Shown here: positions 11,119 through 23,400 of the stretch, piece after piece
How the letters are laid out: every line of letters begins with the position of its first letter
How positions within the stretch are numbered: the first letter of the stretch is position 1
Assembly (NCBI RefSeq): GCF_000499845.2
Contig: NC_023753.2
Coordinates: forward strand, 26,070,202-26,134,201
Direction: 5' to 3'
From: Phaseolus vulgaris
Lineage: Eukaryota > Streptophyta > Magnoliopsida > Fabales > Fabaceae
DNA length: 64,000 nt
Program-made: the position numbers and the translations under genes
Notes under the pieces: model-generated
Seen by the model: the letters and a program-made list of their open reading frames with translations, nothing else
Told to the model about the DNA's origin: nothing
Databases searched by the model: none

Positions 11119-12340
11119 TCATGAGATCATCCTCATACAAACCAACGGATCTATGCACCAATCAGAAAAGGAAAAATTCGCAAACTGTGACTTGGAGGTA
11201 ACCCATGACCAAGCCTTTAATTGAACCAAAGCAAAAGCTTCCAAAACATCCACTACTCCCCCGTTAAAAATAACCATGTTTCTATGCTTCCAAACCTCGT
11301 TAACTATTGCGATCCAAACAACACCCAAACCTCATTCACCGAATCAGGCGCATTGCTCATCCTAAACTGGGAAAAATTTAACAATGGAACGTTGTAAAAC
11401 ACGCTCAACACACCCAACCATGCACAACAATGGTTCCACAATAACCAAGCAAATCTGCACTCAAAGAACAAATGGGTGCTAGTCTCCTCCTCGACCCCAC
11501 AAAGACTACACGTGGAGCTTGTAGCAATGATCTCGCACCTTTCCAGGCTAGCCTTAGTGGCTAACTTGTTTTCCAACACCCTCCAAGTCGTAACCAAAGC
11601 AGTAGGTACAACTTTACTCTTCCAAAACTTTTTAAACACCGTCCCATTCTCCCCTACTCCATCCTCCCTTAGACGGAGGTATGCTGAGTTAACTGTGTAC
11701 CCAAACTCCTCTCCTTCCTTCCAGACCCACATGTCCTCGTTATCCAAGTCGAAATTCACACCTTGGACTTCCTGAAAAAGTCGTTCTGCTAATTGCTTCT
11801 CCCATTCAAATAGATTCCTTCTCTAGACAAAATTCCAGACCCACTTTTCGTTGTTCAATCCCCCAAATGCAGCCATCGCAGAAGCTATTGTCACAATCAG
11901 GGAATACAACCTCGGGAAAACCATCTTCAAGGCCCCTCTCCCCACCCAATTATCTTCCCAAAACAAAACTTCATTCCCAGTTCCCACCTTTTAGATTAAG
12001 GCTTCTTAGAAATTTCATTCCCAAACCTCCAAGCTTCAGACCTCATTTAAATCTTTCCACCAAAGAGAGTCTTTACTATCTTTCCCTCCCTCTCTCAGAC
12101 TTCTCCACCCCTCATACTTGGAAACAATAATCTCCTTCCACAAACCACCCTTATCTAACCCCAACCGCCATACCCATTTTCCAAGTAATGCCAAATTGAA
12201 AGTCCTTAAGTCAATAATCCCAAGACCCTCGTCCTCGCGAGCTGCACACACCTTTCCTAGGAGGCCCAAGCGACCTTTCTTCCATCAGATCCGCAACCCC
12301 ATAGGAAATCCCTTTGGATTTTCACGAGCTCGTTTGCCAC
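11119..12340 (-). pseudogene. LINE RT C-terminus and zf-RVT domain, broken
   Basis: The continuation on the other side of the solo LTR reads FLWGCGSDGRKVAWASW, then EGLGIIDLRTFNLALLGKW (12036-12269). Next comes the zf-RVT type zinc-binding module in 11304-11759: KFWKSKVVPTALVTTWRVL, and TSSTCSLCGVEEETSTHLFF with a C-x2-C...H pattern. The terminal segment MGVVWIAIVNEVWKHRN is at 11119-11328. Frameshifts separate the pieces. Confidence 0.85.
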
Positions 12341-13535
12341 TGATAGTTGTCGTTTTGCTGTCAAATTAATACGATTCTAGCGTAGACTTGTCTAACACTA
12401 GAGAGATGATAGTATAATTGTGGACAAATATTCCCAAGTCGTCTCCCAACGAATCCAATAGTAAAATCAGTTGATCAAGGTTTAAAATCTATCTGCAAAC
12501 AATAAAAGTTAGCAATAACAATAAAGATAAAAAAAATGGGGTTTGAGATAGTTGTGCAGAAAATATAAATTAGATTAAAATAACAAATAAAAAGTTGTTG
12601 ATCCCAAGTTCTTCCACCATTGAATTCTTCACAGGTTCTCTAAAGATTAAACTTTTCTCAATCCTCCAACTGAGTTAAACCAAATTGAACATGCGCCAAT
12701 CTAATTCAACTGAAACTCACCAGTAAAACATGCGTCTACTGGTTTAATCAATACCCACTTTGTTCCATGCGTATACTCCATGGGAATGCTTACCTCCTCT
12801 CCCTTGAATCATGCGCCCAAGAAATTAATTAGAACAATGCGAACTAACTAAGAAACCAAAGTTTAAGATAAGGAAGACACTCAATCATGCGTTCAAGTAC
12901 AACCTCTCACAAAAACCAGTTTTCCAGGAGATTAGACAATAAAAACAACTGCTATAGAGAATTAAAAATCGAAACTTTTATTGAACAAAACCTCATAACT
13001 CAATGGGAAATTACAAAGGAATCAACAAAAAAGGTTTAGCCTTCCATGCAGAGGCAAAACAAAAGAATTACAAAGAAGAAAATAAACTAAGAAAACCCAA
13101 TGAAGCTCTCCCTTTTCTCCTTCATGCTTGTGTCCTTTTATAGGCTTTTCTGCTCCAAGGATCTTGGGAAAATATTGCAGTTTAGATTTTGTAAACAGTT
13201 TCCACTTTCCATAATTCTTTTTATTTTGCAGAAGATTTGCTTCCAATTCTGTTTCTAGAATCTTGTAGCTTTTATTTTCTCTTTCTTCTCCTCAAAATAT
13301 TTTTTTTGTTTTGGTTCAATAAGCAACTTGGACTTTTGCATATTTGGCCCATTCGCAAAGATAGATGCTTCCTCTGGATAATTTACTCTAAAAACACAAA
13401 ATTAACAATAATAATAGTTAAGACCCAAATAAACCCAATTATAAGAATATTAATTAAAACAATGGATTTATTTATTATTATAGTCCAATAATCTATGATT
13501 AAGGCTATTGTATGTGAATAAATATATGCTCATCA
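12341..13535 (-). mobile_element. Solo LTR (1195 bp) inserted in the LINE
   Basis: The segment begins TGATAG and ends CATCA on the plus strand (TGATGAGC to CAACTATCA on the minus strand). It is bounded by a perfect 5-bp duplication, GCCAC, at 12336-12340 and 13536-13540. No internal retroelement domain is present, so it is a solo LTR left by LTR-LTR recombination. A TATA box (GCCTATAAAAGG on the minus strand) at about 13134-13145 fits an LTR promoter reading leftward. Removing the segment plus one target copy restores the LINE frame. The parent family was not identified. Confidence 0.88.
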
Positions 13536-13540
13536 GCCAC

Positions 13541-14475
13541 CACCACTGGCATTTTAAATAAAGATAGGTAGAACAATGGAATGGTAGACAATACTGACTT
13601 TATCAAACAAATTCTACCTGTCAAAGACAAGAATCTGCCTTTCCACCTGCTTAATTTTTTCTTCATTCTAACAATCACTCCATCCCAAAACGCCCTGATG
13701 GCACCCTCCTACCGACAAACCCAAGTATAGAAAAGGGGTTACCATCACTTCACAATTAAGAATCGTTGCGAAGCGCTGCATCATTATCTGCTCGACCCCC
13801 AAACCACCTATCTTGCTCTTCATAAAGTTCACCTTGAGTCCGGAAGAGACTTCAAAGCAATTCAGGGTCGCCTTTATATTGAAGACACTTTTGACATTTG
13901 CTTCACAAAAATATAAAGTATCATCAGCATACTGCAACATGTTTACCTTCACTTTCTCCCTTCCAATCTCCAAACTATCAATCAGATTCTTCTCGACCGC
14001 CATCCTAGACACTCCCGCCAAACCTTATGCCGCTATAAGAAACAAAAACAGAGCTAGTAGGTCACCCTGTCGAAGTCTTTTCTTTGGTAAGAACTCCTTA
14101 GTTGGGATATCGTTCACAAGAACAGACACAAAAGCTGACTCTAAACATCCCTTTATCCAACGAATCCATTTACCGCATAAGCCAACCTCTTCTAACATAT
14201 AATAAATGAACTCCCATCTTATAGAATCATATGCCTTCTCAAAATCCACTTTGAAGAAAACACACATTTTCTTCCTTCTTTTCATCTCATCCAAAACTTC
14301 CTTAGCAACAAACACACTATCCAACAAACCTCTCCCCTCGAGAAAAGTAGACTATCTGACGTCGATCACCTTACTAATCACCTTTTTCATACATAATGAC
14401 AATGTCTTTGAGATAATTTTGTACATGCATCCGACCAACGAAATAGGTATAAACTCCCCAACTCTATCAACAACT
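13541..14475 (-). pseudogene. LINE reverse transcriptase pseudogene, N-terminal part
   Basis: In minus-strand order: VGEFIPISLVGCMYKIISK, a TAG stop in VIDVR*STFLEGRGL, KVDFEKAYDSIRWEFIYYML near 14250, RLRQGDLLALFLFLIAA near 14070, the catalytic YADDT near 13919-13932, then NCFEVSSGLKVNFMKSK, and SRWKGRFLSLTGRICLIKSV up to 13541. This is the non-LTR RT order. A frameshift near 13670 separates the YADD block from the following block. It would copy LINE RNA at the target site. Confidence 0.85.
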
Positions 14476-14499
14476 AAATAATTTGAAAGTTATTTTACG

Positions 14500-14627
14500 C
14501 TTTTTTAAAGTTTTTTTAAAGAAAATTAATCTTTTGTTTCGCGATAGAGTCAATTAAGTTAACTTTAGTAGGTTGCATTTTGAGTGATATTAATATTTGA
14601 AAATTAATTTGATATTTTCTTGTGGTG
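14500..14627. repeat. Right remainder of the ~127-bp repeat block
   Basis: TCGCGATAGAGTCAATTAAG and the words after it match the repeat unit left of the LINE (TCGATTTAGAGTCGACTAAG), ending in GATATTAATATTTG. The stretch closes with TTTTCTTGTGGTG, a possible CACTA-type terminus. Confidence 0.5.
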
Positions 14628-14841
14628 AACAACCCTTCCTAAGATCATCCAAGAGACCTTTTGCATTCTTAAAACACTTGATGAATGACTGCAAACGAAG
14701 ATATTGAGTCCAACTACAACTACTAATCATGGAGTTGCATAAGGACCAAACATATGTTTCATCATAAGCATCATCAATGGATCTTATGATGTTGCCCAAA
14801 ATAAAACCAAGTTTATTCTTAGCTTTCAATATATTACTCAT
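14600..14841 (-). pseudogene. Ty1/copia gag relic, N-terminal half
   Basis: The open minus-strand frame reads MSNILKAKNKLGFILGNI, VWSLCNSMISS and NAKGLLDDLRKGCS. This follows the copia gag pattern (AL.AKNKLGFVDG, W.RCN.MV.SW, TAKE.WD.LK.RFSQ). It stops where the repeat block begins, and the C-terminal half is at 9282-9610. The exact junction is blurred because the frame reads a few codons into the repeat block. Confidence 0.55.
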
Positions 14842-16659
14842 TAATATGGTTCAATTTTCATAATTAGATTATCTTTATAAGAGGATTGTCATGAGAATGA
14901 CAATAGGGAAATCAAAATAATAAAGAAAAAAAAGTGTTTTGAGATCGATAATTTTGAAAACCATATTTACGAAAGAAGATTGACATGGGATAGACAAACT
15001 ATTGATAGTATAAAGGAAGTTGCTATTGAATGAACAACTTGCTCATATTAACTTTGCTTATATTATTCCATAATGGTCATTATACAAGCCTTTTAAATAA
15101 CAAAAGAAAGAGTAATAGATTACATGAAATAATATATAGGAATAACATATAATATGCAATAGAAATATAATAAAAACAATAACTATTCTTATATTACGTA
15201 TAACCAATACCAAATTATTCCTATCATGTATAAATAATAAATCTTATCCTAATAGCCTTGATATATATCAAGGGGAGAGCAAAAATCAATTTAATAAATC
15301 GATTTTGTGAGGTTAGTTAGATTTAAATTCCATTGATGACATCAAAGTTATTTAAACTTTATTCTAATTGAGTTTCTTAAATATATGTGTCATCCTCTAT
15401 CAAATTTTCTTAATCTCACAATATGTTCAATTCTCGTTGTGAAAGCCTCACTGAGATGAGTTGGATATCTCATATTACAAATAACTAAATTATATTAAAG
15501 AAAAAAAATCATTCTTTAATTTGGATGCACTTTGAAAGATGAAACAAAATTCTGTCTTATGATATTTATTTAAAGAGGGGTTTATAACAAAGTGATTCTT
15601 CTTCATTGTTTAGTAATTTCCTTGTTATTTATTTTTTTACCCAATCTAAAGTGACTTAATATTGTTAGATTAATTTTCTGTTTTTACTTGTTTTAGGCTA
15701 AGCAAGAAGGTGAAGCAAACTTTGGGTGAAAATATTAATGTGCTTAATTCTTTTAGTTTTTCTTGCCCGGTTAAATAAGTCTATTTTTATAATTAAAGGG
15801 GTTAGTGTTATTTTTCTTTTTGTTATGTTCAATTGTTTTAGGTTTTTGCATTGTGTTAATTTTCTTTTTTGTTGGGTTTGGATGTTTTGTTAGTTTTTTA
15901 ATATAGAAGGAGTTGCTGGTAAATCAATGGTGATCAACAACTAGATTGAAGCAATCTTTAGCTATATATTTTATTTTTTGTCGTCCATGTGTTGTTTACC
16001 AAATGATTCTTTTTTTTTTTATTGATTTTGATTTATACATTATTGAACTTTTGTATTTGATAGTACCTTTGTTTTGCTTAAGTTATGTAGTTTATTAGAA
16101 TTACAAATAATTTCTTACAACGTTATTACGAATATGAAATTAATAATCTATGTTGAAAATGTTGAAGTCAGCATTTAAAGAAAATGGTAAGTTATTTTTT
16201 AGTCTATTAATTTTTTTTAGAAGTTTATGAAAATGAAATAAATGAATTTATTATATATACGTTAAAATCAATATATTAAAAGAAACAGTAAGTCAGTTTT
16301 GGGTCTATTAATTTTGTGTTGAAGTTTATGAATATGAAATAAATGATTTTAGGATAAAAACATTGAATTAGTCTATTGTTTTTTTTAAAAAAAATCAAAA
16401 TTTATTGCGTTAAAAATATTGACATAGTTAAAACAATTCAAACTTAACGTATATTGTTATCTTTACAATTAATTTTAAAAGAACATTAGCGTAATTTAAC
16501 ATTTTAGTTTCTGAAAGTAAGAATTATATTATAGAAACAATACCAAGGATTAGGGGAGTGAGACGCCTGGTCCCCAATCAACATATTGATCGGCTGTTGA
16601 AACGAGCAAAAGATTAAGATTATTTTGCTTACATAAGTGGTTATAAAATTGTCACTAAA
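14842..16659. other. AT-rich non-coding spacer
   Basis: No gene, RNA or bounded element was recognised. It contains homopolymer T runs and scattered short repeats. Confidence 0.5.
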
Positions 16660-16668
16660 TATCATACG

Positions 16669-17472
16669 GAGTACCGATATTTTGACACTCCAAAAGTGAT
16701 TGCTTCAAATTATACCTAGGTGACGTGGATTAAGTGATTATGTGGTATGAGCACTTTGGTAATTCTGAAAAGGGTAACGTGACAAGTGATTTGGGTGAAA
16801 TGAGAAAAGTTTTCAATTTGAAATTTCTCAAACCGCAAGCATACCAACATTTGTAGAGAGAGACCAACGGCAAAGGTTTGCGAAACATTGACGGCGGCGA
16901 GATAGTGCGAACCGCGATAGTGCGAATGGGCGGTGGTTAAGGGGACCGATGCGAAACACACTTACAAGGAAGGAGGAGAAAGTAAGTGTGTTTATTTTGA
17001 TTTTTCTGACATTTTAAGGTTTAGGGTTTGATGTTTGTGGTTTAGGGTTTAGGGTTTTTCTGGCATTCAAGTTTTTCGCAGGTGTGGACGGTTGAAAAAC
17101 TTGAATGCCACAAAAAAATCCTAAACCACACACATCAAACCCTAAACCTTAAAATGTCAGAAAAACCAAAATAAACACACTTACTTCCTCCTCCTTCCTT
17201 ATAATTGCGTTTTGCACACCTTTCGCACACACACCCCGCAACTGGTCCCCTTAACCATCGCCCCTTCGCACTACAAACGCTGTCGTCATTCGCACTACTT
17301 CGCCGTCGTCACCGTCCAACTACGTCAAACCTTTGTTGTTGGTCTCTCTCTCTCTCTCTCTACTTTGCCCTTTTCACAATTACCAAAGTGCCCATGCCAC
17401 ATAATCACTTAATCCATGTCACCCAGGTGTAATTTGGAGCAACCACTTTTGGGGGTCAAAAAATCATTTTTC
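16669..17472. mobile_element. Foldback (long hairpin) MULE-type element
   Basis: Two long inverted arms, about 16669-17077 and 17094-17472, flank a 16-base loop. Matching blocks include GATTAAGTGATTATGTGG against CCACATAATCACTTAATC, and the near-loop GTTTTTC against GAAAAAC. A perfect 9-bp duplication, TATCATACG, lies at 16660-16668 and 17473-17481. A 9-bp target duplication with terminal inverted repeats is the mark of Mutator-like elements. No transposase frame is present, so it is non-autonomous. The right arm has a (TC)n run at about 17343-17361. The left arm holds TTTAGGG-like words. Confidence 0.88.
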
Positions 17473-17481
17473 TATCATACG

Positions 17482-20419
17482 TATGATCTTCATGGTTCAA
17501 CAATTAAGTCAGAGACGGATGGAGAGCGCATGGGGCTCTTCCATGGTGATAAAACCTCACTGAAATTCTTTAAAGTGTTCCTCAGCAGCAAAACTTCTAC
17601 TTAGTAGAAACCGAAAGTCTGAATGGTCGTTTACCCAAACGGCCAAGTGGCCTCTCGATAAAAAGTAATGTCCATGTCACATCACAAGTTTAGAGTATTA
17701 ATCCTGATTAGAGGGTTATAAAGCGTGATTGGGCTTGTATTAATCATTCTAATAGGATAAGACCCAATATAATAATATAAATAAGAAGGGACCCTCATGG
17801 TGAAATAGACTATTATTTTGAGCTATGAACTAAACCACTTAAGTTAACCTTATCTGACTTGAGTAGACAAGAACAATCGAAGTTGAAGAGAAGAGAAGAA
17901 CTAGTTGATAGGGAACATCCAATCTTGAAAAAGTTGTAAAAACAAATAGTAGTTTCACAAGAATAAGTCTTGATACAAAATAATTATATTCTCAAATTAG
18001 ATATTTTAGAATAATTATATTTCATAATTATGTAATTCAAAATAATCTTATTTTGATATAACTAAATTTATGAATTATATAATAAAAATTATATTTTTAG
18101 AATAATTAATTTGAAATAACCTTATAATAAAATTAATCATATCCTCATAATTCAAAATAGTAATGTACTTTGAATATATAGTAAAAAATTAATTTTAAAT
18201 TACTTAATCCAAAATAATTATATTCACAGTAAATATATTTTGAAACTATTTAGTTTAAAATAATCTGAAATAGTCATAATATAAGATAAGATGCATCGAG
18301 AATAGTTATTTGAAACATTCTACAAAATCTAATATTGAATAGTTACTAAGACAGATAAAAATTTGTAAGTTATCCTTTCCATCACAGATTTAGATAGGAC
18401 TTAGATTTAAAAAAATAAACTAATTATAATCAAAACATGCGGTAATTTAATAATTGTAATACGTATGGTTTTTATTTTTTAATACTTTTATTCTTTAAAA
18501 AATTATTTTGCGATCATTCTAAAGTTCACAAAATAGTAAAAATTATAATTAATTTCATTTCACATTTTTATTTTATTATTTATATATAGTTATATTTTAT
18601 TATTTATATATAGTTATGTTTAATATTAAAAATTGAATAAAATAGGTTATATGTGTCTATTGTATATTTAATAAAATTTATTAAAATTAAATCCATCAAT
18701 TAATATACAAATGAGAAATAATACTTTAATAACTTTAGTGTAACTAATAGTGTTACATTTTAACAAATACAAATATATATGATTGCATATTTTTTAGTTA
18801 TCAACTCTTTCCTTCACATAAAAGAGTTAATGAAAATAAATAAATATATAAATAAACACTTTTCCATCTTCATCTTTGTGTTTTATCCTTTGAACTTTTT
18901 TACCCTCTCAATTAATACTTCTACACTTTCGCATGCAAGAAGCTTGACGATAAAACAGAAACATAAGCTTAATAAAACATTTTTTTTTAGTTTTAAAGGC
19001 TTAAATTTTTTTATCTTTGAAGACAAGTAGTGAATGATTAATGTTTATAAAACAATCATTTTAGTGTTCTTGACAAGAAAAAAAAAGAACATTTGAGTTT
19101 TAATAAAAAGAAAAAAAGGATTTAGGGGGAAATAGTGAAGAAATAAGCAACATATGCCATGTGGATATCTGAAACGCAACAACCCAAAATGTGGTTAGGT
19201 TTATAGCTGTTGTGTCTTATGAAAAAAGAAATTAAGATTGGAGAAGAGAGTGAGTTGGACGAAAAGTCACTTGTCTTAATTCAACAAAATAACAAAACTT
19301 CATGTGTTTGATGACAATAACTGTAAACCAATACAAAATTTTATATACAAAAACACAATGCATGTAAAGAAGATAGAACAATTGGAACAAAATAAAAAAA
19401 AAAATAGAAAAAAGAATGAGGATGAGTGTGTCTAAGAGTGATAAGTCACTTTAAGGACAATAAAGAGAGAGAAGTGGATTCAACCAAATGACAAAACTTC
19501 ATGTGTTTGATGAGGACAAATATAAACCAATACAAAAAATTATATACAAAAATGCAATGCATGTAAAGAAGATGAAACAATTGGAACAAAACCAAAAAAA
19601 ATACAAAAAAAAATATAAAAAAAAAATGAGAATGAGTGTGTCTCCAAGAGTGATAAGTCATTTCAGGACAATTAAGAGAGAGAAGTCGAAAGTTTTTTAT
19701 AAAAGAAATTTTATAAAGAGAGAAGTAGAAAATTCTTAAGAAGTTATTTTTGATTTTCAGTTTATAGAATTAAAAAAATAAAATTAAATACAAAAAAATG
19801 ACAATTTTTTTTTTATTATATGTTTTTAAAATAATAAAATAAAATGTTATTATAAGGATAAAATGAAAAATAAATGTGTATACCAAAATAAGTTACTAGC
19901 AAAATCCTCACAAAAAAGAAAATAAATGTGTGAAGAAAAAAATAATTACCTCACTTTATATATTGGTATAGATAATTAATTTTTAAGAAAATTTTCTTTT
20001 CTAATTCAGAAAAATGATCCCATTTAATATATGTGTTTGTGTTAACATCTTCACCACATGGATACCTTGTTAAAAATTATATGTTAACATCTTCACCCAT
20101 TTAACGCGATCAGCATTGTTGAATTAAAAAAAAAGTAAAAAATAAATATTCGAGAAAAAAAATTAAAAACTAAAAGTGTAGAATTTGAAAGGATCATGAA
20201 GAACAAAAATGGTTTGAAAAATTTAGGAGAAATAGCTGCAGTGAGTGAGAGAAGATGAGAGCTGATAGGTTACAGATATCGTGAATGTCTGTTGTTAGAT
20301 TACCTGAAACAGTGGGTTCAGGGTTTAATTGGCTTGGTTTTATTTAGGTTCCTCACATCACAGCGCCATTGAAAGTGGTTGGTTTCTTCATCAGAGAGTG
20401 AGCACTGAGTAGTATTACA
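17482..20419. other. AT-rich spacer and 5' flank of the KAS gene
   Basis: No gene is supported. 17640-17960 looks LTR-like (TATAAATAAGAAGGGACC) but no borders were found. 17980-18300 is a degenerate AT repeat built on AATAATTATATTTTGAAATA. A direct duplication lies at 19279-19686. The last 150-200 bases before 20420 should contain the KAS 5' UTR and promoter. Confidence 0.45.
19279..19686 (+). repeat. Direct tandem duplication, two ~200-bp copies
   Basis: 19279-19477 and 19478-19686 share AACAAAACTTCATGTGTTTG, AATGCATGTAAAGAAGAT and GATGAGTGTGTCT-like words in the same order, with small differences and variable A runs. Confidence 0.85.
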
Positions 20420-23400
20420 ATGGCAACTATGCGCAGAACTGGCAGAAATTTTTTGATCTCCTTTTGCCGAACCATTTCCACTTCAACTTTTCCACCTCCT
20501 CCCGTTGTTTCTTCCCGAAGAGTAGTTGTTACCGGTAACTAACTACCTATCTGTTCCTTTATTTCATCTTGTTTGATTTTCACTCCTGCGCTCAGATTTC
20601 ATTTCATTCGGCGATCGTTTAGGGTTAGGTATGGTGACACCTCTTGGTTGTGGAGTGGGCACAACGTGGAAGCGCCTCATTGATGGGGAGTGTGGGGTGA
20701 AGGCACTGTCTTTGGAAGACCTCAAGATGAATTCTTTTGATAAGGAAACTCAGTTGAGTACGTTCGATCAGTTGCCATCCAAAGTTGCTGCTATTGTTCC
20801 TACTGGAACCAATCCGGGTGAATTCAATGATCAAATCTGGCTTAATTCTAAGGTTGTCTTATTATTATCATCCTTATCATTATCTCCTACACTTTAAATT
20901 CTATTATTTATGCTTATTGATGTCATTGTAGTACTGTGACATTTCCCTTAGGACCATCGATCAATAGCGAGGTTTATAGCATATGCACTGTGTGCTGCTG
21001 ATGAAGCTCTCAAGGATTCTAATTGGTTTCCCACTGAGCAGGAAGATAAGGAAAGAACGGTATGCATTTTTTTAATTTGGGTAATAACAAATCATTTTTT
21101 TTTAAACTTTTGTTACTTGTGTTATAACTTAAAAAACTATTAGGGAGTGTCTATTGGAGGGGGAATCGGAAGCATTAGTGACATCCTAGATTCTGCACAA
21201 CTGATCTGTGAGAAGGTCAGTTAGTTGAACTCACTGGTCTTGAAGAATTTTGATGATCTTTTCCTCTCAAAGTTTTTCAACAAGTGCTTTTAGTTATGGC
21301 AGAAAAATTTAGTAATTCAAATAAATTGTACTGTATTTGATATTTACTTCTTCTACCCTGAATACAGCGTCTTCGTCGCCTTAGTCCATTTTTTATCCCA
21401 CGGATACTGATCAATATGGCATCGGGTCATGTGAGCATGAAATATGGGTTCCAGGTGAAGAGACTGCTTTCTGCTGAGTTATATTCTATACTACAAAGTG
21501 CAAATATGAATGAGCTCCTGGCCTTTTTCAGTGGCTGGATGTACACGCACCCGCGTTTTCATCTGCTAACTTATATATGCGTGTGTTGTGGATTTTTAGA
21601 TGAAAATTATTTGTATATTATAGAATTATTTGCCCTTCCATAGAATCGATGTAGGAAATATATATTCTTGCTTCCATGTTTCTTCATCTTATAATCATTT
21701 CTAAGATCATTATCCAATGAAAAGTAACAGCCTTCTGAGACAAAAAAATTCCTTCATGTTAATTTGGATGAGTAATTATATGTCCATAAGCTTTAGAGTT
21801 TAAATACTCAAACAAAAATGTTATATCCCCCTGTAGAACAATTATTAGTTTATGACATATGTCAACAAAATTATCCGAAAAAGAAGACAGTAAAGCTATT
21901 GTTGTTTCAGAGCTAGTTATGCTATGACCTTTACTATCATTAATAATCCTGAGCAATGGAAGAACTTGTTTCCTATTCCTGAATTCCTGAATATAGGGAC
22001 CAAATCATGCTGCAGTAACTGCATGTGCCACTGGTTCACATTCTATCGGTGATGCAATGAGAATGATTCAATTTGGGGATGCAGATGTTATGTTGGCTGG
22101 AGGCACAGAGTCCAGCATTGATGCATTATCAATTGCAGGATTCTGCAGGTAAATTATGATCAATGCCCTGTGTCCTCGGTTATTGTTGACAACTTTAGTA
22201 ATCATTTGTCCTTTTTCCCTGATATTTTAAATCTGATTATGGAGACTTGCAGGTCTCGGGCTTTGACAACAAAATATAATTCAAGCCCACTGGAAGCATC
22301 ACGACCATTTGATTGTGGACGAGATGGGTTTGTGTAAGTATATTATTGACAACATTTGTTTCTGATTATAATCATGTTTGTTGTCTGACTATACAAAGGA
22401 TTGGTTTGTATGGTTTGTTTGCCTTGCTGCTTATATCGAAGTTATACTTTTACTCAGGATAGGTGAAGGTTCTGGAGTCTTGGTCTTGGAGGTTGGTTAA
22501 GAAATATATTGTGTATCATATTTTATTTATGATATTTGACCTTTCTTAAGTATTTGTTGTCCTATCTTTAAGGAATTTGAGCATGCAAAAAATCGAGGAG
22601 CCAAAGTCTATGCAGAGGTTCGTGGCTATGGGATGTCAGGTAGTTTGTTGCAGGATATAGGATTTTCTTCTAGCCTTAATTTTATATTTGGTTGACTTAT
22701 TTCATGTGGAATTTAACTAGGTGATGCATACCATATTACTCAACCTCCTAGTGATGGGAGAGGTGCCATTTTGGCCATGACTCGTGCTTTAAGACAGGTA
22801 TCCTTTATCTTCCTGTATTGTTATTCATCATTAGAGGTTTTCTGTTGGCTGAGCTGCCAACTTGTCATGTATACCTGTCCTGATGTGTGTGACCTGCTAT
22901 TCTTTGTCTGTTCTTTCCCTTGTTTTTTTACATTATATTGACATATAAATGGGAAGGTATACTCCCTGTTTCACTTCTTGACACTGGGTAGGGATGACAG
23001 TCAAATAGGTGTATCCATCAAAATTACCCACAATGGGTAGGAGTGATATTCAAGTACTAGGAGCCACCCATGAAACATAAGTGTGAGGATGATTATCATA
23101 GTACACTTACCCAAACCCAATCCTGACCTTCATATTGTCATTCTTAACTGTAAGATCAATCAAATTTATGTAAGTGAAGATTCTGTTATGTCACAATGAT
23201 AAGTGTAGGTTATATACTTCGGTGCTTTTAGCATTTATTATTTGAGTGCGATCTGCATGCCCATTTAGCAGAACTTGAGTCTTAATGATTATGAATTATT
23301 CTTTTGACATATTGTATTTTGGTTTGCTTTGTGAGGCTTAGACATGTCTAGATATACTCATTTTAAACGATTTTCATGAATGCAGTCAGGTTTCCATCCT

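Larger units (their letters stand above)
10935..14475 (-). mobile_element. L1-type LINE, 5'-truncated, split by a solo LTR
   Basis: On the minus strand the element ends in TTACCGAT followed by an A-tail (T-run at 10935-10941). Its coding sequence starts inside the reverse transcriptase near 14475, so the endonuclease and the RT N-terminus are missing, as is usual for 5'-truncated LINE copies. RT and C-terminal zinc-binding segments are recognisable but disabled by frameshifts. The RT frame reads VVA up to 13536 and ANELVKIQRDFLWG from about 12340. The 1195 bp between is a clean later insertion. Confidence 0.88.

Noticed and set aside
11476..11775. 99-codon plus-strand open frame
   Set aside because: Antisense shadow of the LINE zinc-binding domain.
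20629..20852. KAS exon 2 starting at an alternative AG (20629)
   Set aside because: It would drop the two residues LG from the conserved [10 protein letters not shown]; the AG giving 20623 keeps the family sequence.
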